From CAVQND01 sp049518415 (GTDB lineage Bacteria; Verrucomicrobiota; Verrucomicrobiia; Limisphaerales; UBA8199), in the NCBI GenBank assembly GCA_049518415.1, contig JBEKRX010000019.1:18171-82170 (forward strand): a stretch of DNA of 64,000 nucleotides, read 5' to 3'. Below are positions 53,071 to 59,445 of this stretch, in pieces. Both the position numbers and the translations under genes were made by a program. The notes under the pieces are model-generated. The model was not told the origin of the DNA. It did no database searches and saw only the letters and a program-made list of their open reading frames with translations. Each line of letters starts with the position of its first letter. Positions within the stretch are counted from its first letter, which is position 1.

Positions 53071-53267
53071 GAAAGCTCCACCACCTCGGCTTTTTCGTCC
53101 TTGGGCAGTTGGTCGGGCCGGGGCTCCAGGTAGAGTTCGACCGCTTCCCGGATGTTCCTCAACGCCTCCGCGCGAGTCTTCCCCTGGGACCAGCAACTCT
53201 TCAGGGCCGGGCAATGGGCCACTATATAGCCGTCTTCGCCGCGCTCGAGAATCACTTTGATTATCAT
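53067..53267 (-). CDS. hicB: HicB family antitoxin
   Basis: 66 aa. It has the HicB partial RNase-H fold with IIKVILERGEDGYIVAHCPAL, then GKTRAEALRNIREAVELYLE. It lacks an added DNA-binding domain, so operon autoregulation may depend on other features. It sits upstream of hicA and overlaps it by 4 nt. A 30-bp spacer separates hicA from yraN on the other strand. Confidence 0.92.
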   Translation of the reverse strand: MIIKVILERGEDGYIVAHCPALKSCWSQGKTRAEALRNIREAVELYLEPRPDQLPKDEKAEVVELS

Positions 53268-53445
53268 GCTCGCAGCTTATCGCTCCGGCTGCCAGAGTCA
53301 ATGCGCCGGTTTACTCGGCATAGGCTTGGGCCCGAAGGCAGGCCTCCTTCACCTTGCCATTTCGTCTTTCCAATCTCCTTGGCACAACTGCGGCATCCTG
53401 GCGTCCCTTTGCAAGGCGGTCAACCTTGTAAACCCTGTTCACCTC

Positions 53446-53660
53446 TCCTCGGGCGCATCCCGACACTGCCACCAATTCCACCTCACCCGCGCGGAGCGCG
53501 GCATTCTTTCGCCCTGTAGGGGCCGAAACATGCCAGCCCAGAGCAAGGCCCGTCCCGCTCCCAGCGGGACCCCGGCGCGCCGGGGCCCTGGGTAAAGTGG
53601 AAAAACGGATCACTCCCCTCCCATGCGCTCCGAGCGCATGGGAGGGGGGAAGGGGGGAGG
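53446..53660. repeat. Palindromic repeat block, copy 2 of the second REP-like family
   Basis: The mirror of 30104-30320. GGGCGCATCCCGACACTGCC at its left end and CTTTCGCCCTGTAGGGGCC lie inverted relative to copy 1. At 53615-53647 is a 33-nt palindrome with half-site CCCCTCCCATGCGCTC, differing from copy 1 in one central base. Confidence 0.75.
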
Positions 53661-54137
53661 GCCACCGCCCGCGCTATGGTGGCGGTGTCAAGATGCGTCC
53701 CTGCGTCACGCGACCGGCACACGCCAGCGTCCCGGCTTTCCAATGGAGTTCTATGACTTCAGTGAGGCTGCGCCTCGGCTGAGGTCGTTGCTTCAGGCGC
53801 CGCCCAAAACGGCTCATCGCCTGGCCCGCCGCCGGGTCACCCATGCCTCCTGACAGTTTCCCCGGTCCATTTATGCTGCACCGCCCTCGCTTGCGGCCCA
53901 GCCACAGCGCAGCGTCCCTCCCGAATAGCCCCAGAAACCGCGCCCGGCGCCGTCCCGCCGGCAAAGGGCTTCTCGTTCGTTGCCGCCACCAACGGCACGG
54001 CAGCGGCCACCGCGTCGCTCACTGCGCGGCCCGTTGGCCCCGCGCCGGGACTCAACCGCCGGCAGACCACAAGATCGAGCCCCAATTGTCACATGTCGAA
54101 ATGCCACCCCGCTGCCACCTCTGGGCGGTCCGACGCT
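53661..54137. other. Gene-free stretch in the 53-54 kb island
   Basis: Open frames exist on both strands but have no recognisable motif, start context or codon pattern. Treated as non-coding or decayed. The right edge meets the 25-bp motif and the octamer array. Confidence 0.4.
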
Positions 54138-54283
54138 TGTAAAAAGGTTTAGATACGACCCCATTGTCTTATTCCGATACGGCCCCACTGTCTTATTCGA
54201 CTGTCTTATTGCCACTGTCTTACCCACTGTCTTAACTCGACCCCACTGTCTTAACTGTCTTACCACTGTCTTACCGTGTCTTA
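54138..54283 (+). repeat. 25-bp motif plus nine-copy CTGTCTTA array
   Basis: The lead-in TGTAAAAAGGTTTAGATACG at 54138-54157 and CCCC resemble the motif at 17491-17515 in about 20 of 25 positions. Nine GTCTTA copies follow at 54163-54283, with variable 2-8 nt spacers. The last copy abuts the yraN fragment within 8 bp. Confidence 0.75.
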
Positions 54284-54290
54284 CCGCGGG

Positions 54291-54454
54291 CGGTTGACCC
54301 GCGCAGGGCTTGACTACCTGACCCTGCTCGGCCGGCCGGCCGTAAAAGTCCGCTTCGACATCGTGGAAGTGCTTCTGGCCGATGGCGCCGTGGGGAAGAA
54401 ATACGCCACTTGCCCAACGCTTTCCCCATGGAACGGCCTTATCGATATGGTTGA
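54291..54454 (+). pseudogene. C-terminal fragment of a second yraN
   Basis: It reads RLTRAGLDYLTLLGRPAVK then RFDIVEVLLADGAV, matching the second half of intact YraN, starting exactly at the RRLSRA position. After about residue 36 a +2-nt frameshift moves to a frame reading EIRHLPNAFPMERPYRYG with a stop at 54452-54454, the same terminus as intact YraN. It lacks the N-terminal two thirds. Confidence 0.85.
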
Positions 54455-54511
54455 GCTCGGCCAGTTCTCGAGTCAGGCTGACGTTCAAACCGCCTGATCA
54501 TGCGGGTGTTT

Positions 54512-55036
54512 TCATTTTGGCGATGTGGGCGGCTGATTCGCAGCGGCTTTCTGGCTTGCAATCATTTGCGCGCCGAGCTTGACGAGGACCATTTTTTGCA
54601 GGTCGTCGGAAGGGCGCGAGGAATCCGGACCGCGGCTCATGCCGATGATGTTTCGCGTGATCTGGACGGGCGTAAGGATGAGTCCCCACGGGAATCCCCA
54701 CCAGCCGAAGAAGAACGAGAAGGCGACGCCGCCAAGCTGCCGTTTGGTGGCGCAGGAGCGGCAACTGACCTGCGCCCTAGTCGTCCATCGGGTGAGGATG
54801 AGGGCGGACCAGACTTTATAAACTTTGTGGACATCAATCGGACCAAGCTGGTGGCATCTAGGGCAATTGCCGCGCCAGACTTCCTCGACCTCGCGTTCGA
54901 GCATGTCGGTCGGGACGTTTTTGGTGACGCTCAGGATGTAGGCGTTCTGGTGACATTTATTGTTGCAGAAGCGCTGGTCGCCCGCACGCACACCGCCGAT
55001 GAGGATCGTTGAGCCGCAGTAGCCGCACTTGGTCAT
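54512..55036 (-). CDS. Zinc-ribbon membrane protein of unknown function
   Basis: 174 aa. Two zinc-ribbon-like knuckle pairs occur at CGYCGSTILI and CNNKCHQN, and at CPRCHQLGP and CRSCATKRQ. One hydrophobic segment (GVAFSFFFGWWGFPWGLIL) is predicted to cross or dip into the membrane, and the C-terminus is Ser/Pro/Lys-rich. Proteins of this arrangement are scattered in Verrucomicrobiota and Planctomycetota without assigned function. It lies between the two yraN fragments and on the opposite strand. Confidence 0.75.
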   Translation of the reverse strand: MTKCGYCGSTILIGGVRAGDQRFCNNKCHQNAYILSVTKNVPTDMLEREVEEVWRGNCPRCHQLGPIDVHKVYKVWSALILTRWTTRAQVSCRSCATKRQLGGVAFSFFFGWWGFPWGLILTPVQITRNIIGMSRGPDSSRPSDDLQKMVLVKLGAQMIASQKAAANQPPTSPK

Positions 55037-55199
55037 GGTATAGCCTTTCTATGTCAGTTTGGCTAATGCTAACTGCCGCCCCGGCTGTGTCCAGTTCAAA
55101 CTGACGCGAATTTGCTTCTTGAGGCGCCACCGGTTTATTGGATACCCGCGGGCAAGGGCGAATTGCAAGTGCTTGGGTGTCAGCTACATAAAAGTTATG

Positions 55200-55307
55200 A
55201 GAAATGGTACAAACTGCCTGGTCTTTGCCGAGGTCAAGACCCGTTCTTCTGAAGACTGGGGGCGGCCGGCCCAGGCCGCGGACAGCGAACGCCGCCGCCG
55301 GCTTTCC
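55200..55307 (+). pseudogene. Middle fragment of a second yraN
   Basis: It reads LVFAEVKTRSSEDWGRPAQ then ERRRRLS, matching intact YraN's LVFVEVKARSSEEWGRPAS region. Homology ends at codon 55305-55307 (Ser), and a stop is created by the next bases (TGA at 55308-55310), where a copy of the 395-bp repeat begins. No N-terminus is recognisable upstream. It is joined to nothing in frame. Confidence 0.85.
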
Positions 55308-55635
55308 TGAGCGCCGCCAGCGTAGTTGGGGGAAAGCGAGGCAATTCCCCTCACGGTCCGTGAGGGACGGCCGCCGTGGTCCCTCAATTGTCTGGAAAGC
55401 GTCTTCCGGCCTCGCCGTTGCTGCCCAGACCCCCTTTTCCCGAAGCGTTTAAAGCAAGAGAATCAGTAGCAAATAAAGCAGGCCAGAGAACCACGGCGGC
55501 GTCCCGCCCCGGCGGCACCGCAACCGAGCGGAACTCTGCATTGGCCACATTGGCTGCATTGGCCACATTGGCCATTTTTGCCAAAAAACTGGCCCGGCCG
55601 CGGCTTAAAACGAATGGCACAGCTCGGCACAACGC
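55307..55635 (+). repeat. 395-bp dispersed repeat, copy 2
   Basis: The inverse of 14266-14660, from CTGAGCGCCGCCAGCG to AGCTCGGCACAACGC, without the duplicated CAGACCCCC segment. It holds the CATTGGC array and its GCCAAAAAACTGGCC tail (55539-55610). It immediately follows the yraN fragment. Confidence 0.8.
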
Positions 55636-55639
55636 CCGG

Positions 55640-55660
55640 TTCCAACGCGAATTGGAATAA
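55640..55660. repeat. TTCCAACGCGAATTGGAA palindrome
   Basis: The same 18-nt palindrome as at 23384-23401, abutting the 395-bp repeat copy 2. It is the collapsed form of the long hairpin at 58785-58861. Confidence 0.6.
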
Positions 55661-55779
55661 GGCCCAAGGGCCAAATCGGCCGCTCGAAGCTGCACCCCGG
55701 TCCTGGTCCAAAAACTCCTTGGACACGCGGAAGAAAAAGGCCGCCGGCGCCTGGCTCTGCGCCCGGCGGCCAGCGCCCC

Positions 55780-55998
55780 TCACCGGAGGCGGTAGGTAAT
55801 CCGGCCTTTGGTCAGGTCGTAGGGCGACATTTCCAGCCGCACACGGTCGCCCACGGTCAGCCGGACAAAGTGCTTGCGCATCCTGCCGGAGAGATGCGCC
55901 AGTATTTCATGCTGGTTGTCCAGTCTCACCCGGAACATGGTGCCCGGCAGTACAGTCGAAATCGTACCCTCAAGTTCGATAGGCTGTTCGCTGCTCAT
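55780..55998 (-). CDS. infA: Translation initiation factor IF-1 (second copy)
   Basis: 72 aa from the ATG at 55998 (the longer upstream frame is unrelated). It reads VLPGTMFRVRLDNQHEILAH, SGRMRKHFVRL and VRLEMSPYDL. Ungapped comparison with the copy at 32914 gives about 46 of 72 identities. Many genomes carry two IF-1 genes, where one may be used in particular growth conditions, so which is the main one is not known. It is transcribed alone; no ribosomal-protein neighbour. Confidence 0.94.
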   Translation of the reverse strand: MSSEQPIELEGTISTVLPGTMFRVRLDNQHEILAHLSGRMRKHFVRLTVGDRVRLEMSPYDLTKGRITYRLR

Positions 55999-56191
55999 GT
56001 AAGCTTCCAATCGCTGACTGCTCCCGGGCGCATTTCCGGCTTTGACAGGGCCACTGCGTCGAGTCCGCCGCCGATTCACCAGGCCTTGGAAAACCGGCCA
56101 TCATATAAGTGCAAGCAACCTGCCACGTTTCGGCCGTAATGCAAGCGCGCGTTTACAGGGCCAGCCAAGGCTTTCCATCAACCGCGGGGTA

Positions 56192-56285
56192 GTGGGGCAG
56201 GCGTCCCGCCTGCCGGCGCGGGCGTCTCGCCCGCGTTGGTTTCAAGGGCGAGAGGCCCTCATCGCAGGCGGGACGCCTGCCCCAC
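56192..56285. repeat. 94-bp element with perfect 22-bp inverted ends
   Basis: GTGGGGCAGGCGTCCCGCCTGC at 56192-56213 is repeated exactly in inverse at 56264-56285 (shown here within 22 bp; half-site GTGGGGCAGGCGTC). An inner pair built on GGCGAG/CTCGCC lies between. It sits in the spacer between the infA and sulfatase genes and contains no gene. Confidence 0.7.
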
Positions 56286-56380
56286 TGCCGCAGCCGCCCG
56301 GTTCATGGCCCCTATGCGCGTCCGGTTTCGGAGGTGGGAGCTGCCCAGACACGCTCCCCACCGCTGCTCAACAGGCCCGG

Positions 56381-58030
56381 CTAGCGTGTGGCGGCGGGCT
56401 GGGCGCTGTCCGTCTGCTTGCCGCCGTTGTCTTTTGCGGACGGCTCTGGGCCCTGGGCAGGCTGCTTGATGGGCCAGCGGTCGGAATCGGTTCGCGCGGT
56501 CTTGAGATGGTCTTCGATCTTTGCGACCACCTCGGGGTTCTGGTCGGCGACGTTATGTTTCTCACCGAGGTCGCTCTTAAGGTTGTAGAGCTCGAGCGGC
56601 CGGCCGGCCTGGGGGCGGACGGCTTTCCAGTCGCCCATGCGCGCGGCCTGCTGGAAGCCGCGTTCGTGGAACTCCCAGTAGAAGAACTCGTGCCGGTTGG
56701 TTTGGGGCTGGTCGAGCAGCGTCGGCAGCAGCGAGAGGCCGTCGATTTCCCCGGGCACTTGTGCGCCGGCAATTTCAGCGGCGGTCGGCAGAAAGTCCCA
56801 AAAGGCCCAGGGCTCATCGTTGACCCGGCCGGCCTTAATCTTGCCCGGCCAGCGCACGATCATGGGCACGCGAATCCCGCCTTCGTAGAGGTCCCGCTTG
56901 AGGCCGCGCAACGGACCGGCGCTCCCCAGGAACTTCGGGTCCACCCCGCCTTCCTGGTGCGGGCCGTTGTCGCTGGAGAAGAAGATAATGGTGTCGTTGT
57001 CCAGCTTGAGCTCCCGGAGCCGGTCCAGGAGCCGGCCAATGTCCCCATCCAGCCGCGTGATCATGGCCGCCTTGTTCTTCTCGGTCTGCGGCCACGGTTG
57101 GTCCGTGTAAGGGGCGTCGCTCGGCACTTGCATGCCGTTGCCGGACCGGCGGCCCTCCTCGTTGTTGGCGTGGGGAATGGTGTAAGCCAGGTAGAGGAAG
57201 AAAGGCCGGAATTGATTGAACCGGTCGGGCCGGTGGATGCGCACAAAATTGGTCGCGGCGGTCGTGAACAAATCCTGAACGTAGAGCTGCTTCTTGCCGT
57301 CGAGGTTCTCATAGAGGGTTTCCTCTTTGTCCCACCCGGTGGTCGGGTCGTAGCGCCAAAGGTGATCGGTGTAGTAATCGTGCGCGTGGGTCTGGTCCAG
57401 GAACCCGACAAACTCATCGAACCCCTTTTTCTGAGGCACGCCCTCGGTGTTTTCGTTGCCCAACCCCCATTTGCCCACCAACCCGGTGTGATACCCCGCC
57501 CGCTGGAGGACTTCGGCCACCGTCACGTCCTCGGGCCGGAGCGCCAGGGCCGCGTTGCCGCGCACATAAGCATGACCGGTGTGCAGGCCGGTCATCAGGG
57601 CGCAACGCGAAGGCGCGCAGACCGTGCTGCCGGCATAGAAACTGGTAAAGCGCACGCCTTCCGCGGCCAGCCGGTCAAGGCTAGGCGTCTTGACCCGGGT
57701 TTGGCCGTAGCAGCCCAGGTCCCCATAGCCGAGGTCATCGGCCAGGATGAAGATGATGCTCGGTTTGCGCGACGCGGCCATCGCGGAGCCTATGGCATTC
57801 GACCGTGCGCGGGCAGTGGGAGTGCCGGCTTCCAGCCGGCTTTGGACGCCGGCGGCCGAACCCGTGGCATTAGACTGTGCGCAGGCAGTGCCGGCCACCG
57901 CCGCCGCCAGCCAAACGAGCACGGCCAGGTTTAGCGCGGCGGGGGGAGGCTCTCGTTGTTTCTGTGACAAAGGACCTTTCCCCTGGTTTTGGTCGCGCCT
58001 CCGCCGCGCTAAGAACCGAATCCTATTCAT
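56381..58030 (-). CDS. Arylsulfatase-type secreted sulfatase
   Basis: 549 aa from the ATG at 58030 (the longer frame is antisense to the Pro-rich gene). A signal peptide (LNLAVLVWLAAAVAGTACAQ) is followed by FILADDLGYGDLGCYGQ, the metal site. CAPSRCALMTG has the CxPSR formylglycine motif, and SSDNGPHQEGG is the conserved late motif. Such enzymes hydrolyse sulfate esters of polysaccharides, needing a separate maturase for the Cys modification. A 38-residue Ala/Ser/Gly-rich insertion separates the signal peptide from the enzyme and holds two ARSNAIGSA-like copies. Confidence 0.9.
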   Translation of the reverse strand: MNRIRFLARRRRDQNQGKGPLSQKQREPPPAALNLAVLVWLAAAVAGTACAQSNATGSAAGVQSRLEAGTPTARARSNAIGSAMAASRKPSIIFILADDLGYGDLGCYGQTRVKTPSLDRLAAEGVRFTSFYAGSTVCAPSRCALMTGLHTGHAYVRGNAALALRPEDVTVAEVLQRAGYHTGLVGKWGLGNENTEGVPQKKGFDEFVGFLDQTHAHDYYTDHLWRYDPTTGWDKEETLYENLDGKKQLYVQDLFTTAATNFVRIHRPDRFNQFRPFFLYLAYTIPHANNEEGRRSGNGMQVPSDAPYTDQPWPQTEKNKAAMITRLDGDIGRLLDRLRELKLDNDTIIFFSSDNGPHQEGGVDPKFLGSAGPLRGLKRDLYEGGIRVPMIVRWPGKIKAGRVNDEPWAFWDFLPTAAEIAGAQVPGEIDGLSLLPTLLDQPQTNRHEFFYWEFHERGFQQAARMGDWKAVRPQAGRPLELYNLKSDLGEKHNVADQNPEVVAKIEDHLKTARTDSDRWPIKQPAQGPEPSAKDNGGKQTDSAQPAATR

Positions 58031-58122
58031 GACAAACCCCGATTCTGGCCAAACCGCCGCGCCACGTCCAACCAATAAATTCCTATTGCATTTGCACCCA
58101 GTCAGGGCAATCTCAAGTGAAG

Positions 58123-58785
58123 ATGGCTCCCGAACAGGAACCGACAACCAGGATGGAACAGACTGAGCAGCCGAAGTCTCCGCCCCCTGCGCGAGGCGGT
58201 CGGCGCTCTGGCCGTGGGTGGCGGGGACGCGGCCGGCAGCGGCAGCCGGCGGCGGAACAGCCCCCGGCAGCCCCCGGCCAAACCGAACAGCCGCCACCAG
58301 CGCCAGCCGCCGCGCCCGGAGAGTCGCCCCCGCCGCCCGCACAACTGCCGCTCAGCCAAGGCGCCCCTGGACCGCTAGCCGCAGCCCAACCCGAACTACC
58401 ACCGGCCCTTGAGCCGGAGGCGCCGCCGGAGCCGCCGCCGCCCGCCCAGCCCGAGGCAGCCGCCCAGCCTAAGCCTGCGCCGGCGGCTCAGCCCGAAGCA
58501 CCGCCCAAACCGATTTACCGGCTTGCCCCCCTCGAGCGCCGACCCCATCCCCCGCCTCCGCCCCGGCAGCCGCGCCCGCCCTCGCCCGCCGCCATCAAAG
58601 GCGCCATTGAAGAGGTCAACGGCATCCTCGAGACCCTGCGCCATACGCTCGACCACATGGAGGAAGTCTTGGAGACGCTCGAACTCGCCGAGCGGCAAAA
58701 GGATGCCGATGAACACGAGGTCGAGTCCCTGCGCCGCGCCCTGCGCCAATTGCACCGCCCGCACGACCCCGGACCTCGGCACTGA
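58123..58785 (+). CDS. Pro/Ala-rich protein with C-terminal coiled coil
   Basis: 220 aa from ATG 58123 (a GTG two codons earlier is an alternative). Residues about 10-130 are mostly Pro, Ala, Gln and Glu with no fold; about 130-205 form a predicted coiled coil (EVNGILETLRHTLDHMEEVLETLELAERQ). No domain is recognised. It is divergent from the sulfatase, with about 93 bp between starts, and is followed by the long hairpin. Ribosome-associated or scaffold roles are possible but unsupported. Confidence 0.6.
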   Translation: MAPEQEPTTRMEQTEQPKSPPPARGGRRSGRGWRGRGRQRQPAAEQPPAAPGQTEQPPPAPAAAPGESPPPPAQLPLSQGAPGPLAAAQPELPPALEPEAPPEPPPPAQPEAAAQPKPAPAAQPEAPPKPIYRLAPLERRPHPPPPPRQPRPPSPAAIKGAIEEVNGILETLRHTLDHMEEVLETLELAERQKDADEHEVESLRRALRQLHRPHDPGPRH

Positions 58786-58861
58786 TTCCAATTCGCGTTC
58801 AAGATGGCACTAATTCGCTTGTCCTTTGGGCCTTAGTGCCATCTTGAACGCGAATTGGAAT
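58785..58861. repeat. 29-bp perfect hairpin with 19-nt loop
   Basis: The arm 58785-58813 (beginning ATTCCAATTCGCG) is matched exactly in inverse at 58833-58861. It overlaps the stop codon of the Pro-rich gene (58783-58785). There is no T-tract after it. Collapsed copies occur at 23384 and 55640. Confidence 0.75.
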
Positions 58862-59100
58862 TAGGAAAAATTCTTGCGTCGGCGCCGTTCGTCGATTAGT
58901 TTTCGCGGCGCTCTTGATTTGGGCGGCGTTTCCCGTGCCGGCTCGCTCCCGCCACTCAGCCCAGGCGTGCCTGGGCTGGGCTGAATCGCGCCCCGGCGGT
59001 TGCGTGTCCGGCCTGGCCGCCCGGCGGGCAGGGCAGTCGCGAAAGCTTCCGGGCTTGGTCCTGGGTCCGAATCCGGGAAACGGCAAGCAACGTCGGTTGC
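58862..59100. other. Spacer before tRNA-Lys
   Basis: No supported gene. Frames translated antisense through the tRNA here are a known artefact. A CAGCCCAGGCGTGCCTGGGC hairpin lies at about 58958-58977. Confidence 0.4.
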
Positions 59101-59176
59101 GGGTTGGTAGCTCAGTCGGTAGAGCAGCGGCCTTTTAAGCCGTTGGTCCTGGGTTCGAGTCCCAGCCAACCCACCA
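59101..59176 (+). tRNA. tRNA-Lys (TTT)
   Basis: Acceptor GGGTTGG (59101-59107) pairs with CCAACCC (59166-59172), A discriminator, encoded CCA to 59176. D-arm GCTC...GAGC, anticodon loop CTTTTAA with anticodon TTT, T-arm CTGGG...CCCAG. It folds as a complete cloverleaf; no intron or variable arm. Confidence 0.93.
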
Positions 59177-59445
59177 CCGGAGAAACCAGGCGGTTGGCTC
59201 GGCGGCGCGGCTTCGAATCCCAATGCGGCCAGCACGCGGGCCTCTTTCGTAGCGGCAGCCATCCCTGGCTGCCAGTGGAAGCGCCATCCTGCTGCTGGCA
59301 ACTGTGTGGCACCGGCGCCAGCCACGGAAGCGACGGCACTGGCCATTTGCCATCGCTGCCCGTCGTGGCGACCTGTTTCTGGCCCAGGAACAGAATCGCA
59401 TATCTTGTCTTCAACATGGCGCCTTCCTCAGCGGGGAGATGAGCT

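Noticed and set aside
53843..54142. Frame of 99 aa in the 54-kb island
   Set aside because: No motif, rich in Arg/Pro, and lies between repeats; likely non-coding.
58785..58861. Hairpin read as an intrinsic terminator
   Set aside because: No T-tract follows on either strand; kept as a repeat instead.
58861..59417. Minus-strand frames reading LEPRTNGLK/LYRLSYQ near the tRNA
   Set aside because: This is the well-known artefact of translating a tRNA gene in antisense.
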